Source: Anaerolineaceae bacterium (lineage in GTDB: Bacteria; Chloroflexota; Anaerolineae; Aggregatilineales; Phototrophicaceae). From it: DNA of 64,000 nt. The translations under genes and the position numbers were made by a program. Positions 16,203 to 24,039 of the stretch are shown here, one piece after another; position 1 is the stretch's first letter; the number at the start of each line of letters is the position of its first letter. The notes under the pieces are model-generated. The model did not search any database, was not told the origin of the DNA, and saw nothing but the letters and a program-made list of their open reading frames with translations. Location: positions 806,001 through 870,000 of the forward strand of contig JACKCH010000012.1 of the NCBI GenBank assembly GCA_020634115.1, in the 5' to 3' direction.

Positions 16203-18576
16203 CCCCTGCCTCATGATTGTTGTCACCAGCCATCCGCTTCAAAATGTTCCCAAACAGAGTATGTTCTGGCACATCCAGGCGATCATCTTTCAGAATTGCC
16301 TGGATATTTTTTCGCAACTGTTTCTCTATCGTGGCATGGGAATCCCGTCGGACACGCATCTCATTATTCCACCACGCCGCCGCAGCGATGATAATACGGT
16401 AAATATCGCCCTCGCTGTACCTGTTATCGAGAGTTTTGTAAGCGTCAGACTCCAGGTTAGAAAGCAGCGTTTCCACAAAGGCCCATAAACGTTCCTGCCC
16501 GCGATCATTGCCCAGGATCGCCCCACAGAAGGCAGCGATTTCACGCCAACGGTACGGGTCCTTGCTTAGTAAGGCGCAGACGTTCTCAGGAAACGCCCAA
16601 GTGCCGTCGGCAGGTTTCAGCTCGCGGGGCATCTCGATTTCGTTGTACTGCTCGATTAAGGCACAGGCGGCCAGGTATTCACGAATGCTCAGATGCAAAA
16701 AACGATAGTGAGTCTTATCTTCAGCCACCAGGATACCGTTACGTGTCGCCAGGTATTCCACCACATCCCCGATATCCGCTCCCAGCCGATTCTCCGTGTC
16801 ACCATCATCTAAGAACTGCTCAATCAGTTCCGGGAGGCGGATACTCGCCTCTGAGTCCTTATAGCGTGTCCGATTCCGCTGGGCGTTAAAAGCTACCAGT
16901 TGCAGCACCTCACGGACTCGCTGATAGTTGAGCGACTGCAATTTCACCGCCAAAGGATCATCCTCCTCAGGAGGATTCCATTTTTTCAGCAGGTCAACGG
17001 TTTTCTCATAAAGGTCGGCACGATTGCGGGGCAAACGGCGGTTCTCTTCGTGAATCACCACCAGTAACGCCAGCAACAGGGGCTGTCGCGCTAATGACCA
17101 TAGATTTGGGTTGGATTTCAACGTATCAACCAGGTTACTCACCCACTTTTTCACATGCCCTGGCGTGATTTCGTGCACACCGAGGGTGTACGGGCGATTT
17201 TTCGCGGCGCTGGCATACCAGTTCCATACATATTGGCTGACCTGATCGGAGGTATAAGGAGCCAGTTCAACTGGCGTAAAACGTTCTGACAGCCGCCACG
17301 ATGAGGTCGTGTGGCGATACGCGGCAGAACGGCATGTTACCAGGATACGGCAGTGCGGAAATGTATCCGCGAAATGTTCAATGATGGTTTTGACTTTGCG
17401 ACGTTCCCGCAGGCTGTAAATCTCATCCAAACCATCCAGAATGAGAAGCGCGCCATTGATCCCACTTTCATCATGCTGCTTTGGCGACAGGTTGAAGTAG
17501 TGAGCCAGTTGTGCACCAAAACCGGGATGACTCTTTTTGAGATACCCCATCAGATTAGACTGACTGGCATCTTTACCCTTGTGCGGGAAATGATCTTCAT
17601 CTGTAGCGAAGTGGCGCAAGCGGACATATACCGGCAAGAGTGCGCCATGCCGCCAGTTCCCCCCCAGAATCGCTAACCCGCTAATCCCGTCACGTCGTTC
17701 TGCTTCCGGGTCGCAGGCATAGGCTAACCCAGCGGTAAAAAGGCCACAGAGCGTACTTTTGCCTGTGCCAGGCCCGCCTGTAATGACGAGGTGTGACGAA
17801 CGGTCAGCAATTTCTACTGTGGAGACACGCGCATTAATCATGTCCTGCTCAACAGCCAGTTGACGCAGCCGAGCCAGTTCATCTGCACGTTCCGCATCAA
17901 ATAAAGAAATATGCCAGACATCCAGGGGGGTATACAATTCGTGCAAACGAGCCCGCAAAGGGTGGTTCGGATCGGAAACTATCAGGCTGAAATCCAGGTA
18001 ATCCCACTGCGCCCGCAGATCGGCCAGGTAGGTTTTCAAGGCATCGCGCTGTTCCCTATTCGGATCGGTTGTATAGACATCCCGCCCGGCAATAATAACG
18101 TTGTTCTCGCTTGTGATTTCTTTGGTGACGACAACTGGCCCATTCACGGCTTCTGCTAGTTCCGGTTGTTCTCCCAGCAGACGCAGCAGGCTCTCAAACA
18201 AGAAATCAGGAGGCAAGGTCGTCAACGCATCATGGCGGAACAACAAGTTGCGCCATTGATTGGGGCGTCCGTCATTCTGGCTATACATCCGCGCAACCAG
18301 GTAGGTGATGTCCGGTGGTTGAAAAGGCTTTACATGGGAGCGGTCCCGCAATACCTTGACCAGGGTTTGTGCGACACCCACCTTTTCCAGTAAATCCGCC
18401 AACGAGAGCGCATCTTCTGCAGTAGACGGGATCACAGGTGTCAGAATAATCGCCAACATCCGCTCATATGAATCCGCCAACGCCAACGCAGCGGTCTGCC
18501 GGTACAGTGTTTGCCAATGTTCAACAACGTAATTCTTCCACTGGCTAAGGTTATGAAATGGTATCATTGTCGTCAC
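16186..18576 (-). CDS. NACHT-family STAND NTPase
   Basis: 796 residues. Residues 1-150 are a helical N-terminal effector-associated or recruitment region; residues 158-168 (NNVIIAGRDVY) match the neighbouring small protein. The NACHT core starts near 255: Walker A GGPGTGKST (267-275), Walker B LLILDGLDE (377-385) and the sensor-like TCRSAAYR (about 414). The C-terminal 300 residues are helical without obvious WD40, TPR or LRR repeats. STAND NTPases of this class work as ATP-driven oligomerising switches in bacterial anti-phage conflict systems and other signalling. The closest analogues are bNACHT/Avs-type proteins, but subgroup is uncertain. It is convergent with the receiver gene (17-bp overlap), so it is expressed from its own promoter. 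Confidence 0.85.
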   Translation of the reverse strand: MTTMIPFHNLSQWKNYVVEHWQTLYRQTAALALADSYERMLAIILTPVIPSTAEDALSLADLLEKVGVAQTLVKVLRDRSHVKPFQPPDITYLVARMYSQNDGRPNQWRNLLFRHDALTTLPPDFLFESLLRLLGEQPELAEAVNGPVVVTKEITSENNVIIAGRDVYTTDPNREQRDALKTYLADLRAQWDYLDFSLIVSDPNHPLRARLHELYTPLDVWHISLFDAERADELARLRQLAVEQDMINARVSTVEIADRSSHLVITGGPGTGKSTLCGLFTAGLAYACDPEAERRDGISGLAILGGNWRHGALLPVYVRLRHFATDEDHFPHKGKDASQSNLMGYLKKSHPGFGAQLAHYFNLSPKQHDESGINGALLILDGLDEIYSLRERRKVKTIIEHFADTFPHCRILVTCRSAAYRHTTSSWRLSERFTPVELAPYTSDQVSQYVWNWYASAAKNRPYTLGVHEITPGHVKKWVSNLVDTLKSNPNLWSLARQPLLLALLVVIHEENRRLPRNRADLYEKTVDLLKKWNPPEEDDPLAVKLQSLNYQRVREVLQLVAFNAQRNRTRYKDSEASIRLPELIEQFLDDGDTENRLGADIGDVVEYLATRNGILVAEDKTHYRFLHLSIREYLAACALIEQYNEIEMPRELKPADGTWAFPENVCALLSKDPYRWREIAAFCGAILGNDRGQERLWAFVETLLSNLESDAYKTLDNRYSEGDIYRIIIAAAAWWNNEMRVRRDSHATIEKQLRKNIQAILKDDRLDVPEHTLFGNILKRMAGDNNHEAGAKSAP

Positions 18577-18830
18577 TATTCATAAAATGCGCTAATCGCA
18601 CAGAAAGTCAGTAAAGGTATAGACAATATAACATGAAATTCTAGCTTTTTTCGGTCATGAGCGGGATTTTCAGAGGAAATTCGGTTGTCTGAAGAAAATG
18701 TGATGATTGCTGTCATGTTCTGGACGCAGGGAAGAGGCCGCAAAAATGCCGCCCCCCTCCAATAGACTAACAGGCAAGAGGGTACTGCGGTGCTCGCTCC
18801 GCCTAAGAACAGAGTTATAGGGAATTCTCT

Positions 18831-19295
18831 ATGCAAAGCAGAAATCTGTTCCTATTACCATTTCGCGGGGTCAATTTCCAATTTAATCGCCCAATCTCGG
18901 CTGATAAATGTATTTTACGGTTGGAACAGGCTCCCCGACGCCGCCTTCGCAATAAAAAGCGGAAAACACTTTTAATCACTCCGCTCAATAACCATAGCTA
19001 TGAGTTTGTTCTGAAAAGTTGGAGTCACAATATGTTGCCCCTGGATTTCACAGGACAAATAGAAGAATACAGTCCTGACTTGGCGTCCATTACCGCTACG
19101 GCAAAAGTAAGCCTGGCGAGTTGGCTCTGGCTCTTGTATGCCGTCTTATGGTTGGTCATAACCCTGATTTACAATTTCTATCCGGTCACGGTTTTTTGGG
19201 TTGCCCTTGTCGGGCTTTATCTTCACAAACACATTAGGGCATATTATCAAGCCGAGCAAACTCTGAAGGGGATCATCGACTCCCCCACTTTATAA
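18831..19295 (+). CDS. Hypothetical membrane protein
   Basis: 154 residues with a basic N-terminal half (RRRLRNKKRKT) and two predicted transmembrane helices (WLWLLYAVLWLVITLIY and VFWVALVGLYLHK). Between is a short acidic segment. No known family is recognised. A small-molecule or stress-related membrane role cannot be inferred. The ATG at 18831 follows AGGGAATTCTCT; an internal ATG before LPLDFTGQIEEY would also make a reasonable protein of about 88 residues. It stands alone between the NACHT gene (divergent) and the Sat-CysC gene (convergent). Confidence 0.5.
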   Translation: MQSRNLFLLPFRGVNFQFNRPISADKCILRLEQAPRRRLRNKKRKTLLITPLNNHSYEFVLKSWSHNMLPLDFTGQIEEYSPDLASITATAKVSLASWLWLLYAVLWLVITLIYNFYPVTVFWVALVGLYLHKHIRAYYQAEQTLKGIIDSPTL

Positions 19296-19394
19296 AGTTG
19301 CCTTACTCGGCATTGTCAGAAACACAAACAGGCGGAGTGGATGCTACCTGCGCCCGCCCCACCTGGGATATTTTTCCCTGATTTGATTGGGGGA

Positions 19395-21140
19395 TTAGCC
19401 GCCGCTGCCGTTCAGTTCCGGCGCACGGACAAAGCCCTGCTCGGCCAGATACGCCAAAATCCGTCGGGCGTTATCTTCCGGCGTTGTATCGGTCGTCGTC
19501 AGCACCAGTTCCGGGTTAAGCGGCGCTTCATACGGATCGTCAATCCCGGTAAAGCCTTTGATTTCACCCGCCCGCGCCCTGGCATACATTCCTTTGGTAT
19601 CCCGTGCCTCGCAGACCTCAATTGGGGTATCTACAAAGGCCTCGACGAAGTTGTCGCCGCCGACCATATTGCGAATGTCGTTGCGCGTCGCCCGGTAGGG
19701 GCTGATCGCCGCGCAAATGGCGATACCACCATGCCGCACGATCTCCGACGCCACAAAGCCAATGCGCCGGATATTCGTGTCGCGGTCTTCTTTGCTGAAG
19801 CCCAAGCCGCGTGACAGATGTGTCCGCACGATATCGCCATCAAGAACTGTCACTTGCCGCCCGTGTTCCAGCAGCATCACCGTCAGCACATCGGCGGTGG
19901 TGGATTTGCCCGCGCCGCTCAAGCCAGTGAACCAGATGCACACACCCTGACGATGACGCGGCGGATAGGTATCGCCCAGGATTTCCGCGACTTCGGGCCG
20001 GGTGAACCATTCGGGCAGCAAGTTCCCCTTGTTGAGGTAGTCCTCACGCACCTGCGTGCCGGAAATCTGCGCCGTTTTCGCATCCACCGGAATTTTGGTG
20101 GATTCTTCGTAGCGGTCTTCGTCCGCCAGATAAATGAGTTCGGGGAACGGCACGACTTCCATACCGACTTCATCTTTATACTTTAGCACCAGTTCCTGAG
20201 CATCAAACGGGCCGTAGAATGGCTTCCCAGTGGAGTCTTTGCCAGGCCCGGCATGGTCACGCCCGACAATCAGGTGATTTGCGCCGTAGTTACGGCGAAT
20301 AATCGCGTGCCACACCGCCTCGCGCGGGCCACCCATCCGCATCGCCAGCGGCAGCAGCGACAGTAGAATCCGGTTCGGCTCATAATGGTTTTCCGCCAGT
20401 GCTTTGTATGTCCGCACCCGCGTAAAATGATCCACATCACCGGGGCGGGTCATGCCCACTACCGGATGCAGCAGCAGCACGCCGTCCACTGCCTCAATCG
20501 CCCTTTTGGTCAGTTCTTCGTGGACGCGGTGCATCGGATTGCGGGTCTGGAAGGCGACCACATTTTGGAAACCGAATTCGGCTAACCGTTCCCGCGTTTC
20601 CGCCGGAGTCAGGCGAATATTCTTGAAATCATAATGTTCCGGCAGTTGAATGACGCGCAGCGGGCCAGAAATATTCAGCTTGCCCCAACGGTGCATCTCG
20701 GCCACAATCGGGTGGCGGGTATCCAGCGTGCCGAACGCCTTCAGCGAGGCGGCTTCCCGATCCCATTCATAGATTTCCTCAACCGTCATCACGGCGAGCA
20801 GGTCATTCTTGCGGTCACGAAGCGCCACATCTTTGCCGATGGTCACGGGTGAATCGGCATCAACCGGCAGGGTGATGGGCATCGGAAACAACGTCCCGTC
20901 AGCCAGCCGCATCTCATCCAGTACCCGTTCGTAATCCGCCTGCCCCATGAAGCGATCCAGCGGCGAAAACGCCCCGACCGCCAGCAGTTCCAGGTCACAC
21001 AGCGCCCGTTCCGTCAATTGAACGGATGGCAGCGTCCCAGCGTATGTTTTCAACTCATCCAGCTCGGCAGGCGAAACCAGCAGATTGACCAGCTTGCCAC
21101 CATAAGGAGCGATCAGGGTTGAAGTCGTCTGATCTGACAC
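19395..21140 (-). CDS. Bifunctional sulfate adenylyltransferase / adenylylsulfate kinase
   Basis: About 581 residues carrying two enzymes of sulfate activation. The N-terminal ATP sulfurylase (residues about 1-390) forms adenylylsulfate from sulfate and ATP, with QTRNPMHRVHE (the HxxH nucleotide motif), and GRDHAGPG. The C-terminal adenylylsulfate kinase (about 395-575) makes PAPS, with P-loop GLSGAGKST and DGDIVRTHLSRGLGFS...DRDTNIRRIG. The fused order (Sat then CysC) is known from several phyla. The start chosen is GTG 21140, because GGAG precedes it with 6 nt spacing and it fits the family start; the alternative ATG at 21173 lacks a ribosome-binding site. No cys reductase genes are nearby, so assimilation versus sulfation use cannot be told. 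Confidence 0.92.
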   Translation of the reverse strand: MSDQTTSTLIAPYGGKLVNLLVSPAELDELKTYAGTLPSVQLTERALCDLELLAVGAFSPLDRFMGQADYERVLDEMRLADGTLFPMPITLPVDADSPVTIGKDVALRDRKNDLLAVMTVEEIYEWDREAASLKAFGTLDTRHPIVAEMHRWGKLNISGPLRVIQLPEHYDFKNIRLTPAETRERLAEFGFQNVVAFQTRNPMHRVHEELTKRAIEAVDGVLLLHPVVGMTRPGDVDHFTRVRTYKALAENHYEPNRILLSLLPLAMRMGGPREAVWHAIIRRNYGANHLIVGRDHAGPGKDSTGKPFYGPFDAQELVLKYKDEVGMEVVPFPELIYLADEDRYEESTKIPVDAKTAQISGTQVREDYLNKGNLLPEWFTRPEVAEILGDTYPPRHRQGVCIWFTGLSGAGKSTTADVLTVMLLEHGRQVTVLDGDIVRTHLSRGLGFSKEDRDTNIRRIGFVASEIVRHGGIAICAAISPYRATRNDIRNMVGGDNFVEAFVDTPIEVCEARDTKGMYARARAGEIKGFTGIDDPYEAPLNPELVLTTTDTTPEDNARRILAYLAEQGFVRAPELNGSGG

Positions 21141-21320
21141 AGTTTTCTCCAAATCTCCGGGTTTCCAGGGCATGAACCACCCAGAAAACCGTTTTTCTGA
21201 CTACAGGCGCTCATTGTCATGTGTTTACTCCCTAATTGCAAGCCTGAAGCCTTCGAGCGTATGGACAAGCATGACCAAGCACGCTATAGTCTGGCCTGTA
21301 CACAACCCTGGAGTTCGACC

Positions 21321-22055
21321 ATGCGCCCGCTAAATCCCTGGAATCCACTCGACCCGTTTCGACTGCTGGGCTGGGTATTCCTACACCCTGAATTCATACG
21401 CGACTATCCAGAAACCTACGACAAAAAATCCATGCAGCGCACCGGCTCATGGCTGGTCAGCACGCTCACCTGGATTCCGATCATGATTCCGGTTCTCGGT
21501 TATGGGCTGGCAACGATCCCGGTGGGAGCGTCCCGCAGCGGGCTGTTCCTGGCCGGGTTCTACGGCATCCTGTGGCTGTTGACCGGGATTTTCGGGACAC
21601 GTACCAGCGAGCCGGTGGGATTTGCGGTTGGAATCAGCCTGTTTTTCTTCATGTTGTCCATTTCATTCGCGGTCACTGCCGGGGCGACGCCTGGAATCCT
21701 GGTTTCGGTGGCGCTGGTAATCTCGGGCCTGATCGTTCGCGCCATCGCTGTCCTCGTCGCTGGACATCTGGCAGCGCATGTGAGCGGCGGAGTCATCCTG
21801 GGTATCACAGCGGGAACCGCAGCCGTGTCGTTTGGGGGAGTCCTGGCGGGATTTATCATCGCAGTGGCCGTGCCAGCGGGACTGCTCATCACCTATACGC
21901 TGTCTTATCTAGTCGCCCAGCACCTGCAAGGCACATTCAAAGAAGGCCGTCCTTCCCTCCAGGGGAAAATACTGCTGGCGCTGATTCCCCTGGGGGCAGT
22001 GGCGGCGTTATGGGTGTTCTTCCTCGGTGGGTGGCAGTTGATCGTGGCAGGTTAA
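21321..22055 (+). CDS. Hypothetical membrane protein
   Basis: 244 residues with about six hydrophobic segments. The N-terminal part is distinctive: RPLNPWNPLDPFRLLGWVFL, then a short acidic stretch (DYPETYDKKS), then helices WLVSTLTWIPIMIPVLG, GLFLAGFYGILWLLTGIFG and several Gly/Ala-rich ones. I do not recognise the family; the Pro-rich opening and helix order recall N-terminal membrane modules of larger Chloroflexota proteins, but here nothing follows, so it may be a stand-alone version or truncated. The ATG at 21321 is behind GGAGTTCGACC; an upstream in-frame ATG at 21219 is less likely. Divergent from the Sat-CysC gene. Confidence 0.7.
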   Translation: MRPLNPWNPLDPFRLLGWVFLHPEFIRDYPETYDKKSMQRTGSWLVSTLTWIPIMIPVLGYGLATIPVGASRSGLFLAGFYGILWLLTGIFGTRTSEPVGFAVGISLFFFMLSISFAVTAGATPGILVSVALVISGLIVRAIAVLVAGHLAAHVSGGVILGITAGTAAVSFGGVLAGFIIAVAVPAGLLITYTLSYLVAQHLQGTFKEGRPSLQGKILLALIPLGAVAALWVFFLGGWQLIVAG

Positions 22056-22061
22056 AATCGC

Positions 22062-22087
22062 GTGGGCGCACGACGGTGCGCCTCTAC
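22062..22087. repeat. REP-like hairpin, copy 3
   Basis: GTGGGCGCAC GACG GTGCGCCTCTAC: a 7-bp perfect stem (GGCGCAC/GTGCGCC) followed by TCTAC, between two convergent genes. Same outline as the copies at 2850 and 8751, and possibly a transcription terminator in function. Confidence 0.45.
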
Positions 22088-22118
22088 GAGTCTGTCGGGC
22101 TTCTTGCGGCGGCTGACT

Positions 22119-23063
22119 TTACGACCCGCTGCGGAACTGTATCCAGTAAGCCGGGGGGCCACCTTCCGACAACCAACCGACCACATCGGTGGTGAGAATA
22201 CGCACCTGCCACCAGTTATAACTGTCGGCGCAGACCGGCCCGCCAATAACTTCAAAGCCGATGCCATCAAGCAGGCGCACGATGGTGGCCGCACTCAGAC
22301 TCGGCCCGGTGCGCAGATGTTTGGGAGACATATCCTTATAATTGACATATCCCATTGTGCCAATGGACATAGGCAATGCAGGCGCGCACACTGAAGGCTC
22401 GACTTCTGGCCCCATCCAGGCCGCGCCACCGGGCAGCCCTTCCGCCACCCAACCGGTATAGGTAAACCCGACAACCGGCACTTGAATCTGCCACCAGTTA
22501 TAGCCATCGGCACAGACCGGCCCGGCCATCACATCCACAAGCGCTCCTTCCGGCGCAACGGTCAGTACGAGGCCAGACAGACCGGCTTCCGCCCGCACCC
22601 GCAGTCCAGTACGCAGGCGCGATTTATCGCCCGGCACAAACGATTCGGATGCCCCGCAGGTCGCCGTCGCGCTGCCCGCTGGGGTAATCCAGTAGGCGCC
22701 CGGCCTGCCCTCAGCGACCCAGCCATCGTTCCCCGGCCCGCGCACCTGCCACCAGTTATAGTTCTGGTCACAGGACGGCCCGCCGATGATCGTCACCGTA
22801 ACGGCCTCAGCATAGTAGTTGACATACGGGCTGGAGGCATCCGGGCCATAGCGCACATACGTCCCCCCTCGCACGTAGGCCGTATCCCCTACCGATAGAT
22901 TCAGCGGCGCAGCGCACCCGGGCGTAGGCGAAGGCACCGGCGTGAACACATAAATCGGAGTCGGTGTAGGGGACTCCTGAGCAGCGGTTATCATGACCAG
23001 ACCCAACAGCCCGGCGAACGCACTGACTAGAAGCATGGGCAAGAAAAAACGAAAACGACGCAT
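22119..23063 (-). CDS. Secreted protein with three SH3b-like repeats
   Basis: About 314 residues, exported: RRFRFFLPMLLVSAFAGLLG is a signal peptide, followed by a Thr/Pro linker (SPTPTPIYVFTPVPSPTPG). Three repeats of about 75 residues follow, each with a start like SVGDTAYVRGGTYVRYGP, a core GGPSCDQNYNWWQV and an end like GWVAEGRPGAYW. The Trp-Trp pair and the R-x-GP motif are typical of bacterial SH3 domains, which bind cell-wall peptides or other polymers. No catalytic domain is attached, so it is a cell-surface binding protein or adaptor. Start ATG 23063; GGAG lies only 3 nt upstream and an alternative ATG lies at 23072. Divergent from the FkbM gene. Confidence 0.82.
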   Translation of the reverse strand: MRRFRFFLPMLLVSAFAGLLGLVMITAAQESPTPTPIYVFTPVPSPTPGCAAPLNLSVGDTAYVRGGTYVRYGPDASSPYVNYYAEAVTVTIIGGPSCDQNYNWWQVRGPGNDGWVAEGRPGAYWITPAGSATATCGASESFVPGDKSRLRTGLRVRAEAGLSGLVLTVAPEGALVDVMAGPVCADGYNWWQIQVPVVGFTYTGWVAEGLPGGAAWMGPEVEPSVCAPALPMSIGTMGYVNYKDMSPKHLRTGPSLSAATIVRLLDGIGFEVIGGPVCADSYNWWQVRILTTDVVGWLSEGGPPAYWIQFRSGS

Positions 23064-23205
23064 GATCTCCATCCCGAACAGTTTCAAATCACTATCTGTA
23101 TCCATTTTACCGGGGTTACGCCAAACGCGCACATGGACCAAAATACCTGGACGAATCCGTATTTGACTGGTAAGGTGTCTATCATATGAATAATAAGGTT
23201 CATGG

Positions 23206-23937
23206 ATGACCGGACTCAAAGACCTGTTTACACACCTCATCACCTCATTCTGGCTGCGCCCTGGCACTGTCCGGCGCGTGCCGTTCGGAGCGCAGCGTGG
23301 CCTGCGGTTTGAACTCCGTGGCCCGCTGGAAAAACGGGTGAGCATCTTTTACAAGACTTACGAGAAAGCAGTCAGCGAGTGGCTGGATCACCACGTCCAA
23401 CCCGGCATGACGGTGTATGTGGTCGGCGCGCATGTGGGGGTTCACGTCCTAGGCATCGCCAAGCGGTTAGGGGACGATGGGCATGTAGTCGCTTTTGAAG
23501 GCTGGCCGGAAAACTTCACTTATCTCAAGCGTAATATCGCAATCAATCCCCAACTGGACGCTACTATCGAACCCGTAGCCGCCTGTGTCACCGCCGAAAG
23601 CGGCACCATTCAGATGGCACAGGGGGCAGCAGACGGCAAACACCACATTGCAAATGACGCCAAAGAAGAACATGCCTCTGGCAGTATCGAAGTCCCTGCA
23701 GTCAGCCTAGACGATTACTACGCGGAAAATGGCAACCCTCCCGCACTCATTCTGGTGGACGTGGAGGGACATGAAGCGGACGTGCTGCGGGGCGCGACAC
23801 ATTTGATCGCGGAACAAAAGCCTATGCTCATCCTAGAACATCACGGCAAGGCCGATACACTGCGCAAAAAGCTCAAGGCACTGGGTTACAGCCTGACCCG
23901 CAGCCCCAGACACCTCTACGCCACGCCCATGTCCTAA
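23206..23937 (+). CDS. FkbM-family methyltransferase
   Basis: 243 residues. SAM-dependent methyltransferase of the FkbM/Methyltransf_21 family, usually O-methylating sugars or polyketides. The Rossmann motif is YVVGAHVGVHVLGIAKRLG, then VVAFEGWPENFTYLKRNI (acidic ribose-binding E with the F/Y-x-N pattern), the PALILVDVEGHEADVLRGA motif is diagnostic, and LILEHHGKADTL ends the core. The VGA in motif I replaces the more common DVGAN, which might lower SAM affinity. ATG at 23206 behind AAGG; an ATG 4 nt upstream is out of frame. Lies opposite the SH3b gene and upstream of the GH fusion; an association with a cell-envelope glycan is possible but not shown. Confidence 0.82.
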   Translation: MTGLKDLFTHLITSFWLRPGTVRRVPFGAQRGLRFELRGPLEKRVSIFYKTYEKAVSEWLDHHVQPGMTVYVVGAHVGVHVLGIAKRLGDDGHVVAFEGWPENFTYLKRNIAINPQLDATIEPVAACVTAESGTIQMAQGAADGKHHIANDAKEEHASGSIEVPAVSLDDYYAENGNPPALILVDVEGHEADVLRGATHLIAEQKPMLILEHHGKADTLRKKLKALGYSLTRSPRHLYATPMS

Positions 23938-24039
23938 CATCACCGTTCAATCTCTTCACGAGTCATGAGAATTTGGATGCTATTTACGCTATAATGCGTT
24001 TAGATTCCTTGTTTCGCACTATCCCGGGAGAGAATTTTC

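Noticed and set aside
18576..18836. 86-codon minus-strand frame upstream of the NACHT gene
   Set aside because: No ribosome-binding site, composition unlike a protein, ends at the NACHT start; taken as the NACHT promoter region.
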